From the NCBI RefSeq assembly GCF_040548875.1, contig NZ_JBEPSJ010000001.1, positions 62,001-126,000 on the forward strand: a stretch of DNA of 64,000 bases, given 5' to 3'. Numbering within the stretch: the first letter of the stretch is position 1; each line of letters begins with the position of its first letter. Positions 10,321 to 18,644 of this stretch are shown here, piece after piece. Under the pieces are notes generated by a model. That model did no database searches and was not told the origin of the DNA. It saw only the letters and a program-made list of their open reading frames with translations. The stretch comes from Conyzicola nivalis_A (GTDB lineage: Bacteria; Actinomycetota; Actinomycetes; Actinomycetales; Microbacteriaceae). Both the position numbers and the translations under genes were made by a program.

Positions 10321-10647
10321 GTGACCTACGTCATCGCCCAACCCTGTGTCGATATCAAAGACCGCGCCTGCATCGACGAATGCCCCGTGGACTGCATCTA
10401 CGAGGGCGACCGCATGCTCTACATCCACCCCGACGAGTGCGTCGACTGCGGTGCGTGCGAGCCGGTCTGTCCCGTCGAGGCGATCTACTACGAGGACGAC
10501 GTGCCCGAACAGTGGGCCGACTACTACAAGGCCAACGTGGAGTTCTTCGACGAGGTCGGTTCTCCCGGCGGCGCGGCGAAGGTCGGCGTGATTCACAAGG
10601 ACCACGCGATCGTCATGGCAGAACCCTTCAACGGCCACACCGAATAA
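10321..10647 (+). CDS. fdxA: 7Fe ferredoxin FdxA
   Basis: A 108-residue ferredoxin with one 3Fe-4S and one 4Fe-4S cluster. The cysteine pattern is C9-x7-C17-x3-C21-x3-C25 followed by CVDCGACEPVCP, which is the actinobacterial seven-iron type. It is a soluble one-electron carrier. The start is GTG with a GAAAGGA ribosome site. It ends one base before the GTG of dapC, so the two genes are co-transcribed, as in many actinobacteria. Confidence 0.95.
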   Translation: MTYVIAQPCVDIKDRACIDECPVDCIYEGDRMLYIHPDECVDCGACEPVCPVEAIYYEDDVPEQWADYYKANVEFFDEVGSPGGAAKVGVIHKDHAIVMAEPFNGHTE

Positions 10648-10648
10648 C

Positions 10649-11755
10649 GTGGCGCGCACGCCGCTCGACCTGCCCGACTTCCCCTGGGACGCGCTCGTCC
10701 CGTTCGGCGCCGTAGCCCGCCGGCACGCGGGCGGCATCGTCGACCTCTCGGTGGGCTCGCCCGTCGACCCCACCCCGCAGCTGATCCGCGACGCCATCAC
10801 CGCGGCGACCGACGCGCACGCCTACCCGCAGGTCGCCGGGACTCCCGCCCTGCGCGAGGCGATCGTCGAGTGGTTCGGGCGCCGCAGGGGAGTGCGCGAC
10901 CTGTCAGTGGGCAACGTGCTCCCGTCGATCGGCTCGAAGGAGCTTATCGCCTGGCTGCCGCTGATGCTGGGCATCGGCGAGGGCGACGTGGTGGTTCATC
11001 CGGAGGTCGCCTACCCCACCTACGCCATCGGCGCCGCCCTCGCCGGCGCCACAGCCCTCGCCAGCGACGACCCGGCCGCGTGGCCCGAGAACACCCGCCT
11101 CGTCTGGATCAACTCGCCGGGCAACCCCGACGGACGGGTGCTCGACGTCGAGACCATGGCCGCGATGGTGGCGCGTGCCCGTGAGCTCGGCGCCGTCATC
11201 GCCGGCGACGAGTGCTACGCCGAGCTCAATTGGGCGGCGGATGAACCGACCCCGTCGATCCTCGACCCGCGAGTCACGGGCGGCGACAACTCCTCGGTGC
11301 TCGCGGTCTACTCGCTCAGCAAGCAGTCGAACCTCGCCGGCTACCGCGCCGGATTCGTCGCGGGCGATGCGACCCTGGTCGCCGAGCTGCTCTCCGTGCG
11401 CAAGCACGCCGGTCTCATCCCGCCCGCCCCGGTGCAGGCGGCGATGATCGTGGCCCTCGGCGACGAGTCGCACGTCGCGGCGCAGCGCGCGCTGTACCGC
11501 GCCCGCCGCGACCGGCTCAAGGCGGCCATCGAGGCCGCGGGCTTCACCGTCGACCACAGCGAGGCCGGCCTGTACCTCTGGGCGACCCGCGGGCAGGACG
11601 CCTGGCAGACCGTCGGCGACCTCGCCGAGCACGGCGTGCTGGTGGTGCCCGGCAGCTTCTACACCGACGGCGCCCCGCAGCACGTGCGTATGGCGCTGAC
11701 GGTGAGCGACGCCGACGTCGACACCGCGGTCGAGAGATTCGCCGCACTGCGCTGA
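10649..11755 (+). CDS. dapC: N-succinyldiaminopimelate aminotransferase DapC
   Basis: A 368-residue PLP-dependent class I/II aminotransferase. The PLP lysine lies in YSLSKQSNLAGYRAGF, and INSPGNPDGR is the usual substrate/cofactor loop. In the succinylase route to lysine and meso-diaminopimelate it converts N-succinyl-2-amino-6-ketopimelate. The assignment rests on the fdxA-dapC pairing and on dapD and dapE lying 2-4 kb downstream. A related aminotransferase activity is possible from sequence alone. Confidence 0.88.
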   Translation: MARTPLDLPDFPWDALVPFGAVARRHAGGIVDLSVGSPVDPTPQLIRDAITAATDAHAYPQVAGTPALREAIVEWFGRRRGVRDLSVGNVLPSIGSKELIAWLPLMLGIGEGDVVVHPEVAYPTYAIGAALAGATALASDDPAAWPENTRLVWINSPGNPDGRVLDVETMAAMVARARELGAVIAGDECYAELNWAADEPTPSILDPRVTGGDNSSVLAVYSLSKQSNLAGYRAGFVAGDATLVAELLSVRKHAGLIPPAPVQAAMIVALGDESHVAAQRALYRARRDRLKAAIEAAGFTVDHSEAGLYLWATRGQDAWQTVGDLAEHGVLVVPGSFYTDGAPQHVRMALTVSDADVDTAVERFAALR

Positions 11756-11825
11756 GATTTAGAGGTTTTCTCCAAGCCGCTTTGTGGGCTTTTGGACGCG
11801 ATACGACTAGTCAGGCGCCGCCTAA

Positions 11826-11831
11826 TAGGCT
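11826..11831 (+). promoter_or_regulatory. -10 hexamer for citrate synthase gene
   Basis: TAGGCT ends six bases before the GTG start at 11838, the leaderless spacing repeated across this window. The run of G between them (GTAGGG) could instead act as a weak ribosome site. Confidence 0.45.
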
Positions 11832-11837
11832 GTAGGG

Positions 11838-13133
11838 GTGAATGACATGGCGCCAGGAACCGAAACGGCCACGCTGCACTTCCCGGGGGGAACAGCGGAG
11901 TTCCCGGTTATTCGCGGCGTCGACGGCCGCGACAGCATCGATATCTCCACTTTTATGAAGCAGACCGGCTTCACCACGCTCGACCAGGGCTTTGTGAACA
12001 CCGCCTCCACGAAGAGCGCGATCACCTACATCGACGGCGACGCGGGCATCCTGCGGTACCGCGGGTATCCGATCGAGGCGGTCGCGAAGAACTCCACCTA
12101 CCTCGAGGTCGCGTGGCTGCTCATCTACGGCGAGCTGCCCACTGCCGACGAACTCGCGGGCTTCGACGAGAAGATCCGTCGGCACACCCTGCTGCACGAG
12201 GACCTCCGTCGCTTCTTCGACGCACTGCCGCACAACGCGCACCCGATGTCGGTTCTGTCGAGCGCCGTCTCGGCCCTGTCGACCTACTACGAGGGCTCGC
12301 TGAGCGTCAAAGACCCCGAGCAGATCGAGATGTCGATCGTGCGGCTGCTGGCCAAGCTCCCCGTGATCGCCGCCTACGCGCACAAGAAGAGCCTCGGACA
12401 GGCGTTCCTCTACCCCGACAACTCGCTCAGCTTCGTCGACAACTTCCTGAAGCTGAACTTCGGCACCATGGCCGAGCCGTACGAGGTCAACCCGGTGCTG
12501 TCGAAGGCTCTCGACCGCCTGCTGATCCTGCACGAAGACCACGAGCAGAACGCCTCCACGTCCACCGTGCGCCTCGTCGGCTCGACCGAGGCGAACATCT
12601 TCGCCTCCGTCTCGGCCGGCATCAACGCCCTCTACGGCCCCCTGCACGGCGGCGCCAACGAAGCGGTTCTCAAGATGCTGCAGGAGATCAAGGACTCGGG
12701 CGACGGCGTCACCAAGTTCGTCGACCGGGTGAAGAACAAGGAGCAGGGCGTTCGCCTCATGGGCTTCGGCCACCGGGTGTACAAGAACTTCGACCCGCGC
12801 GCGACCCTCGTCAAGGAGAGCGCCGACGAGGTGCTCGAGGCTCTGGGCGTGCAGGACGACCTGCTCGACATCGCCAAGGAGCTCGAGGCCGTCGCTCTCG
12901 CCGACGACTACTTCGCCGAGCGCAAGCTCTACCCGAACGTCGACTTCTACACCGGAGTCATCTACAAGGCGATGGGCTTCCCGCCGCGCATGTTCACCCC
13001 GCTGTTCGCGATCGGACGCCTCCCCGGCTGGATCGCCCACTGGCGCGAGATGAACCTCGACCCCGCGACCAAGATCGGCCGCCCGCAGCAGCTGTACATC
13101 GGCGAGCCCGAGCGCGCCTGGCCCGAGCGCTAG
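11838..13133 (+). CDS. gltA: Citrate synthase
   Basis: A 431-residue type II citrate synthase, which condenses oxaloacetate and acetyl-CoA at the entry of the TCA cycle. Catalytic regions are present: GPLHGGANEAVLKML and MGFGHRVYKNFDPR, and a downstream Asp in the VDFYTGV region. The start is GTG at 11838 with a later in-frame ATG three codons on. It stands alone between dapC and convergent genes. Confidence 0.95.
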   Translation: MNDMAPGTETATLHFPGGTAEFPVIRGVDGRDSIDISTFMKQTGFTTLDQGFVNTASTKSAITYIDGDAGILRYRGYPIEAVAKNSTYLEVAWLLIYGELPTADELAGFDEKIRRHTLLHEDLRRFFDALPHNAHPMSVLSSAVSALSTYYEGSLSVKDPEQIEMSIVRLLAKLPVIAAYAHKKSLGQAFLYPDNSLSFVDNFLKLNFGTMAEPYEVNPVLSKALDRLLILHEDHEQNASTSTVRLVGSTEANIFASVSAGINALYGPLHGGANEAVLKMLQEIKDSGDGVTKFVDRVKNKEQGVRLMGFGHRVYKNFDPRATLVKESADEVLEALGVQDDLLDIAKELEAVALADDYFAERKLYPNVDFYTGVIYKAMGFPPRMFTPLFAIGRLPGWIAHWREMNLDPATKIGRPQQLYIGEPERAWPER

Positions 13134-13216
13134 GCAGTACCGCCGCCGGGATTGCCGGCTGAGCAGGTCGCGCGGCGTCGGTCACGGCGCCCGGTGGCAG
13201 ATGTGCGCGCCATCCC

Positions 13217-13254
13217 GGTACGTGCGCGCCAGCTCGACGTGGAGCGCGCGTACC
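13217..13254. terminator. Imperfect hairpin downstream of citrate synthase
   Basis: GGTACG(T)GCGCGC pairs imperfectly with GCGCGCGTACC about 25 bases later in the 162-base gap between gltA and the convergent hypothetical gene. It could serve both genes. Nothing else is visible in the gap. Confidence 0.3.
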
Positions 13255-13295
13255 GCGGTGGCGCGGAAGCCGGGGCGACGGCGTGGCCGCGCGCC

Positions 13296-13748
13296 TCAGC
13301 CGATCGGCTCGGCCGTGAGCGTCACGTCGCGGAATCCGATGCCGTACGGTCCGGCGGCGGTCGGGCTGCACCGCAGCCCGAGCGTGGTCTCGGGGATGTC
13401 GTAGGTCGCGGAGACGCTCACGCGCGTCCAGCGCCCGTTGCCCGGCACGGGGAAGACCGTGTCGTCGAGGTAGCCGATGCGGCCGCTGGCGTCGACGAGG
13501 CCGCAGGCGAGAAGCACGCCAGGCAGCCGCGAGTGGAACCGCACCCACGCCTCATACTCGATCAGGTAGACGCCGTCGCCGACCGTGAGATTCGCGAGCG
13601 CGATGTCGTCGTGCGGTTCGTAGTAGCCGACGAGCAGCGAGCTGTCGCCGGTGTCGCGCGCGATCGGCGCCGCGGACCCCGCCCACGCCGCGCCCACCCC
13701 GACGGCGACCACTGCCGCGGCGGCAATCGCGATCGAGCGCCTTCGCAT
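13296..13748 (-). CDS. Hypothetical secreted or membrane-anchored protein
   Basis: A 150-residue protein with an N-terminal basic stretch (MRRRS) followed by a hydrophobic Ala/Val helix (residues 5-27). It is either an uncleaved anchor or a signal peptide. The rest looks like a beta-rich domain with aromatic residues (VGYYEPHDDIALANL, YEAWVRFHSRLPG) and three cysteines. No family is recognised. A TAGCAT hexamer six bases upstream of the ATG supports this start. Confidence 0.75.
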   Translation of the reverse strand: MRRRSIAIAAAAVVAVGVGAAWAGSAAPIARDTGDSSLLVGYYEPHDDIALANLTVGDGVYLIEYEAWVRFHSRLPGVLLACGLVDASGRIGYLDDTVFPVPGNGRWTRVSVSATYDIPETTLGLRCSPTAAGPYGIGFRDVTLTAEPIG

Positions 13749-13754
13749 GCCCCG

Positions 13755-13760
13755 ATGCTA
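13755..13760 (-). promoter_or_regulatory. -10 hexamer of a leaderless promoter
   Basis: TAGCAT on the minus strand, six bases before the ATG at 13748, with no ribosome site. Confidence 0.45.
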
Positions 13761-13868
13761 ACCCCGCCGGCATGCGGCCGGCTCCGCCGCGGTCGCGCTA
13801 CAGCTCGGGCGCCGGGCTGCAGCGCGCGCTGGAGCCCGACGCCCGGACTGCAGCGCTTTTGGCCCGCC

Positions 13869-14828
13869 TTACGCGTGCAGCGCCGAGTTGAGCTCGACGC
13901 CGGTACCCGACCGGGCGAGAACCTCGACCGCGCCGGTGAGCGAGTTGCGGCGGAACAGCAGGTTTGCGACACCGCTGAGCTCCGACGCCTTGACCGTGCG
14001 GGGTTCGAGAGGCTGGCCGGCTGCGCCCTTGGGCGGCACGACGACGACCTTCGTGCCGGCCGTCACATACAGCCCCGCCTCGACGACCGAGTCGTCGCCG
14101 ATCGAGATGCCGATGCCCGAGTTGGCGCCGAGCAGCGCGCGCTCGCCGATCGTGACCCGCTGGGTGCCGCCGCCCGAGAGCGTGCCCATGATGGATGCGC
14201 CGCCGCCGATGTCGGAGCCGTCTCCGACGACGACCCCCTGCGAGATGCGGCCCTCGACCATGGAGGTGCCGAGGGTGCCGGCGTTGAAGTTCACGAAACC
14301 CTCGTGCATCACGGTCGTGCCGGGGGAGAGGTGGGCGCCGAGACGCACGCGTGAGGCGTCGGCGATGCGCACACGGGCCGGCACCACGTAGTCGAGCAGC
14401 CGCGGGAACTTGTCGATGCCGTGCGCGGAGATGCCTGCGCGCTGCAGCACGGGGCGCAGGCGGGTGAAGTCGTCGGGGTGCATGGGGCCGGCGGTGGTCC
14501 ACGCGACGATCGGCAGGTACCCGAAGATGCCGTCGAGGTTGATCGTGTTCGGCGCGACCAGCAGGTGGCTCAGCAGGTGCAGCCGGAGGTAGGCGTCGGG
14601 AGTCGACGCCGGGGCGGCATCCAGATCGATCTGCACCGTCACGAAGTCCACCCGCACGCCGCGACGCTCGTCGGGCCCGAGCAGCGGCTCGAGCTCGGAC
14701 GGAGCGATGTGCGGGTCGGTTCCGGCGGGAAGCTCGCCGAGCACCGGAGTCGGGAACCAGGTGTCGAGAACCGTGGAGTCGGAGGCGATCGTGGCGAGGC
14801 CGTAGCCCCAGGCGGCGCGAGAATTCAT
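13869..14828 (-). CDS. dapD: Tetrahydrodipicolinate N-succinyltransferase DapD (actinobacterial type)
   Basis: A 319-residue enzyme that succinylates tetrahydrodipicolinate in lysine/DAP synthesis. The C-terminal half is a left-handed beta-helix of hexapeptide repeats (for example VGDGSDIGGGASIMGTLSGGG, split here by the usual turns). The N-terminal half is the longer actinobacterial-type domain. It is transcribed divergently from dapE across a gap of only 32 bases, so the two steps of the pathway can share control. Confidence 0.94.
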   Translation of the reverse strand: MNSRAAWGYGLATIASDSTVLDTWFPTPVLGELPAGTDPHIAPSELEPLLGPDERRGVRVDFVTVQIDLDAAPASTPDAYLRLHLLSHLLVAPNTINLDGIFGYLPIVAWTTAGPMHPDDFTRLRPVLQRAGISAHGIDKFPRLLDYVVPARVRIADASRVRLGAHLSPGTTVMHEGFVNFNAGTLGTSMVEGRISQGVVVGDGSDIGGGASIMGTLSGGGTQRVTIGERALLGANSGIGISIGDDSVVEAGLYVTAGTKVVVVPPKGAAGQPLEPRTVKASELSGVANLLFRRNSLTGAVEVLARSGTGVELNSALHA

Positions 14829-14834
14829 GCCCCA

Positions 14835-14853
14835 AGCGTACCGACCCTAAACT
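14835..14853. promoter_or_regulatory. Back-to-back leaderless promoters of dapD and dapE
   Basis: Minus-strand TACGCT (14835-14840) is six bases from the dapD ATG; plus-strand TAAACT (14848-14853) is seven bases from the dapE ATG. Both fit in a 32-base gap, so each -35 region would overlap the other promoter or gene. Confidence 0.6.
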
Positions 14854-14860
14854 TGACCCC

Positions 14861-15958
14861 ATGCCCGTCGCCGACACCACGCTGCCCGTTCTCGACCTCA
14901 CCCAGACCTCGATCGACATCACACGCCAGCTGTGCGACATCGAGTCGGTCTCCGACAACGAGGGGCCGATCACGGAGGCGATCCTCACGGCTCTCGCCGG
15001 CGCAGACCACCTCGAGGTGACGCGCGACGGCGACGTCGTAATCGCCCGCACCAACCTCGGCCGTGAGAAGCGCGTAGTGATCGCCGGGCACACCGACACC
15101 GTGCCGCTCAACGACAACCTGCCGACCCGCTACGAGACGGAGGACGGTGTCGAGTACCTCTGGGGCCGTGGCACCGTCGACATGAAGTCGGGCCTCGCCG
15201 TTCAGCTCAAGCTCGCCGTCGAGCTCTCCGAGCCCGCGGTCGACATCACCTGGCTCTGGTACGACCACGAGGAGGTCTCGGCCGACCTCAACGGACTCAA
15301 GCGCCTCGCCGACAACAGCCCCCACCTGCTGCAGGGCGACTTCGCCATCCTGGGCGAGCCGACACGCTCCGAAATTGAGGGCGGATGCAACGGCAACGCC
15401 CGCATCGAGGTTCGCACCTTCGGCCTCCGTGCCCACTCCGCGCGTGCCTGGGTCGGCCACAACGCGATCCACGATCTCGCGCCCGTCCTCGACACGCTCG
15501 CCGCCTACGTCCCCCGTGAGGTCGAGGTCGACGGACTGGTCTACCGCGAGGGCCTCAACGCGGTCGGCATCACGGGCGGCGTCGCCGGCAACGTGATCCC
15601 CGACGCGGCGATGGTGCACATCAACTACCGCTTCGCGCCCAGCCGGTCCGGCGAGGAGGCGATCGCGCACCTTCGCGAGCTGTTCGCCGGCTTCGACGTG
15701 ACCGTCGTCGACCTCGCCGAGGGCGCCCGCCCGGGGCTCGACGCCCCGCTGGCGAAGAACTTCCTCGCGGCCGTCGGGGGCGAGGCGAAGCCGAAGTACG
15801 GCTGGACCGACGTCGCGCGGTTCTCCGCCCTCGGCATGCCCGCCGTCAACTACGGCCCGGGCGACCCCCTCAAGGCGCACGCCGACGACGAGCGCGTGGC
15901 CGTCGACCAGATCACCTCGTGCGAACAGGGGCTGCGCGCGTGGCTCATGACGGGCTGA
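14861..15958 (+). CDS. dapE: Succinyl-diaminopimelate desuccinylase DapE
   Basis: A 365-residue M20-family di-zinc hydrolase that removes succinate from N-succinyl-LL-diaminopimelate. Metal ligand regions are visible: AGHTDTVP, the WGRGTVDMKSG loop, the catalytic acid pair in YDHEEVSAD, GEPTRSEIEGGC, and the closing His in DPLKAHADDE. Substrate is supported by divergent pairing with dapD. No Shine-Dalgarno is present; the start is consistent with leaderless translation. Confidence 0.93.
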   Translation: MPVADTTLPVLDLTQTSIDITRQLCDIESVSDNEGPITEAILTALAGADHLEVTRDGDVVIARTNLGREKRVVIAGHTDTVPLNDNLPTRYETEDGVEYLWGRGTVDMKSGLAVQLKLAVELSEPAVDITWLWYDHEEVSADLNGLKRLADNSPHLLQGDFAILGEPTRSEIEGGCNGNARIEVRTFGLRAHSARAWVGHNAIHDLAPVLDTLAAYVPREVEVDGLVYREGLNAVGITGGVAGNVIPDAAMVHINYRFAPSRSGEEAIAHLRELFAGFDVTVVDLAEGARPGLDAPLAKNFLAAVGGEAKPKYGWTDVARFSALGMPAVNYGPGDPLKAHADDERVAVDQITSCEQGLRAWLMTG

Positions 15959-17241
15959 CGTCGCATTCTTCGTCCGGCGCTCAGGTAGACCCTCCCTCGC
16001 AGGATCGGTCGGCGCTGGGGTCACGAAAACGCTGGCGCGTTTTCCATAGCTCCACCGCGCCATGGCTGACCGTGCGCTACCGGCTCACGGCGTGGTGGGC
16101 CCGTGTGCTGGTCGTCTTCGTCGTCTCGCGCGTCGTCACGACGGCCATCATGCTGTCGTTCGCCGCCCGCCAGGAGGCGAACGCGTGGACGGGCGCGCAT
16201 CCGGGATATCTCGACTTCGCCAAGCTGTGGGACGGCCACTGGTATTTCATCATCGCCGTCGCCGGCTATCCGAGCGAGCTGCCGCTGACCGACGACGGCC
16301 ACGTCGGCGAGAGCGCGTGGGCGTTTATGCCCGCCTACCCCGGCCTGATCCGCGGGCTCATGTTCGTCACCGGCCTCGACTTCCGGGTGCTGGCGGTCTT
16401 CGTCTCCGTGGCGTTCGCGCTGGCCACCGCCCTGATGTTCTACAAGCTGATGCGGCTCGTGCTGCCGGAGGGCACCGCGCTGTTCGCCGTCGTCCTCTAC
16501 TGCTTCGCGCCGCTGTCGCCGATCCTGCAGGTGGCCTACGCAGAGTCGATGCACGCGTTCTTCCTCACCCTCGCCCTCTACCTGCTGCTCAAGAGGGACT
16601 ACTGGATGCTTCTGCCGGTGGTCGTCGTGATGTCGGTGACGCGCCCCAGCGGGTTGGCATTCGCCCTGGCCATGGGGCTGCACGTGATCTACCGCTGGGT
16701 GGTGCGCGAACGCGACCCGTTCCCGCGACGCGAGATCGTGGCATCCGTCGTCGTCGGGGCGTCGAGCGTCGTCGCGGGCTTCGCCTGGCTGCTCATCGCG
16801 GCGGCGGCGACCGGGTCGCTCACGGCCTACATCGACACCGAACTCGCGTGGCGGTCGGCGTACGTCGGCTATCAGGAGCTGCTGCCCCTCACCCCGTGGA
16901 TCCTCGCCGCCGATTTCTGGATTCCGGGCCCGCTCGGCATTCTCGTGCTAATTCTTTCGGTCGGAGGATTCGTCGGGTTTATGTTCACGCCCTGGGTGCG
17001 CCGCCTCGGCCCCGACATCCGCTTCTGGGTGGCCAGCTACGCGCTCTATCTGCTCGCGGTGTTCTTTCCGCAGTCGAGCACGTTCCGCTTGTTTGTGCCG
17101 TTTTTCCCGCTCTGGGGCGCCCTGGCGCAGCCGCGGTCGTGGGTCTACCGGCTCGCCCTGGTGCTGCTCTGCGTGCTCGGGCAAGTGGGCTGGATCCACA
17201 TCGCGTGGTGGGTCGACGGGTACGACTGGACACCCCCGTAA
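15940..17241 (+). CDS. PIG-V-like membrane mannosyltransferase
   Basis: A polytopic membrane protein of about 430 residues with roughly eight or more hydrophobic helices. It resembles the Mannosyl_trans2/PIG-V family, with a first extracytoplasmic loop containing LWDGHWYFIIA and AFMPAYPGLIRG. Members transfer mannose from a polyprenyl-phosphate donor. The acceptor here is unknown. The start is uncertain: GTG at 15940 has AGGGG eight bases upstream and overlaps the dapE stop; GTG at 15919 and later GTGs are alternatives. Confidence 0.8.
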   Translation: MAHDGLTSHSSSGAQVDPPSQDRSALGSRKRWRVFHSSTAPWLTVRYRLTAWWARVLVVFVVSRVVTTAIMLSFAARQEANAWTGAHPGYLDFAKLWDGHWYFIIAVAGYPSELPLTDDGHVGESAWAFMPAYPGLIRGLMFVTGLDFRVLAVFVSVAFALATALMFYKLMRLVLPEGTALFAVVLYCFAPLSPILQVAYAESMHAFFLTLALYLLLKRDYWMLLPVVVVMSVTRPSGLAFALAMGLHVIYRWVVRERDPFPRREIVASVVVGASSVVAGFAWLLIAAAATGSLTAYIDTELAWRSAYVGYQELLPLTPWILAADFWIPGPLGILVLILSVGGFVGFMFTPWVRRLGPDIRFWVASYALYLLAVFFPQSSTFRLFVPFFPLWGALAQPRSWVYRLALVLLCVLGQVGWIHIAWWVDGYDWTPP

Positions 17242-17321
17242 TCCCCCAAAACGGGTTGTTCGGTTTTTAGCATGCCGATTCATAGTCAATAATGGTTGAG
17301 TACCTATGAAAGGGGACTTCT

Positions 17322-17495
17322 ATGGCAGCCATGAAGCCGAGGACTGGCGACGGCCCAATGGAGGCTGTCAAAGAAGGACGCCTCATCATCGTTCGCGTTC
17401 CACTCGAGGGTGGCGGACGACTCGTCGTATCGGTCAACGACGCTGAGGCCAAAGAACTCCACGACGCTCTCGAGGGAGTCGTCGCGACCGCCTAG
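17322..17495 (+). CDS. DUF3117 family protein
   Basis: A 57-residue conserved actinobacterial protein. Its near-invariant opening MAAMKPRTGDGP is present, followed by EGRLIIVRVPLEGGGRLVV, which identifies DUF3117. The function is unknown. The ATG has a strong GAAAGGGG ribosome site. It forms a single-gene transcript closed by a strong hairpin terminator. Confidence 0.95.
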   Translation: MAAMKPRTGDGPMEAVKEGRLIIVRVPLEGGGRLVVSVNDAEAKELHDALEGVVATA

Positions 17496-17509
17496 CGGCC
17501 GTCACATCA

Positions 17510-17543
17510 CCCGCGTGCTGCCCTCCGGCGGCACGCGGGTTTT
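17510..17543 (+). terminator. Strong intrinsic terminator after the DUF3117 gene
   Basis: A 13-base stem (CCCGCGTGCTGCC with GGCGGCACGCGGG, one G-T pair) has a CTCC loop and is followed by TTTT. Confidence 0.9.
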
Positions 17544-17566
17544 GTGCACCCCGGGGCGCTGCGCCC

Positions 17567-18199
17567 CTAGTCGGCGACGCGGGTGAGCTGCAGAAGGCCG
17601 TCGCCGACGGGTGACAGCGAGCTGATGACGGCGGATGATTCGGCGACCTCCCGCAGCAGGGTGCGGAAATTCGCCACGAGGTCATCGCGTTGCGCGGGGT
17701 CTGCGACGCGGCCGCGCCACAGCGCGTGCGCCACGACGACCGTGCCGCCCGTACGCACCATGCGCAGGCCGTGCTCGACGTACTCGATGACCGAGTGTGG
17801 GTCGGCGTCGACGAGCACGAGGTCGTAGCTCGACTCGTTCATGCGCGGCAGCACGTCCAGGGCGCGGCCTGCGATGAGACGCACGCGGTTCGCGGGGATG
17901 TCGGCCGCAGTGAAGGTGACCTTCGCGAGCTGCTGATGGTCGATCTCGGAGTCGATCGAGGTGAGCACGGCGTTCGGGGCGCCCGTGAGCATCCACAGGC
18001 CGGAGACGCCGAGACCGGTGCCGATCTCCATGATGTTGCTCGCGTTGGTGGCGGCGGCGAGAACCGCGAGCTGGGCTCCGGTGGCCGGGGAGACCGGCTC
18101 GACGCCGACCTCCACGGAGTGTTGCCTCGCCTGCGCTATCTCCGGTCGTTCGACGACAAACTCTTCTGCGAACTTCCAGCTCGACTCTTTACCAGCCAC
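17567..18199 (-). CDS. SAM-dependent O-methyltransferase
   Basis: A 210-residue class I methyltransferase of the catechol/caffeoyl-CoA O-methyltransferase type. The SAM-binding glycine motif is MEIGTGLGVSGLWML, with an acidic residue after strand 2 (TSIDSEID) and the metal-site-like Asp in LVLVDADPHSV. Its partner substrate is unknown. The start is the GTG at 18199, six bases after AAGGAG. Position between DUF3117 and tatB fits a conserved actinobacterial neighbourhood. Confidence 0.88.
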   Translation of the reverse strand: MAGKESSWKFAEEFVVERPEIAQARQHSVEVGVEPVSPATGAQLAVLAAATNASNIMEIGTGLGVSGLWMLTGAPNAVLTSIDSEIDHQQLAKVTFTAADIPANRVRLIAGRALDVLPRMNESSYDLVLVDADPHSVIEYVEHGLRMVRTGGTVVVAHALWRGRVADPAQRDDLVANFRTLLREVAESSAVISSLSPVGDGLLQLTRVAD

Positions 18200-18251
18200 C
18201 AACTACTCCTTGTTCGTCCCCACTGTAAGCCAGTGCACCGTCGACAGGGGT

Positions 18252-18257
18252 TATTCT
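18252..18257 (+). promoter_or_regulatory. -10 hexamer of the tatB promoter
   Basis: TATTCT ends six bases before the GTG at 18264; there is no ribosome site. Confidence 0.45.
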
Positions 18258-18263
18258 GAGCGG

Positions 18264-18623
18264 GTGTCCTTTGGGTTGACGTTCGAGAAACTGGTGATCA
18301 TCGGGATCATCGCCGTCTTCCTGCTCGGACCCGAGCGGCTGCCGTACTACGCGTCGCAGCTCGCCCGCCTCACCAAGACCGTGCGCGGCATGGCCAACGG
18401 CGCCAAGGAGCGCATGCGCGAGGAGATGGGCCCCGACTTCGACGAGGTCGACTGGAAGAAGCTCGACCCGCGTCAGTACGACCCCCGGCGCATCATCCGC
18501 GAGGCCCTCGTCGAAGACGAACCGGTCCCGGTGGTCAAGCCGCCCATCGAGTCGGCCTACTCCCAGCGTCAGCGGCTGCTGCGCGACGGCGTGCCGGCTC
18601 CCTACGACACAGAGGCCACCTAA
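18264..18623 (+). CDS. tatB: Sec-independent translocase protein TatB
   Basis: A 119-residue membrane protein of the twin-arginine export system. A short N-terminal transmembrane helix contains the FEKLVII...LLGPERLP hinge typical of TatA/TatB. An amphipathic helix (QLARLTKTVRGMANGAKERM) and an acidic, proline-containing tail follow. Length and tail favour TatB over TatA. EfeB, encoded in the same window, is a likely Tat client. Confidence 0.88.
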   Translation: MSFGLTFEKLVIIGIIAVFLLGPERLPYYASQLARLTKTVRGMANGAKERMREEMGPDFDEVDWKKLDPRQYDPRRIIREALVEDEPVPVVKPPIESAYSQRQRLLRDGVPAPYDTEAT

Positions 18624-18644
18624 CCCCTGCCCGTTCGGCCGAGC

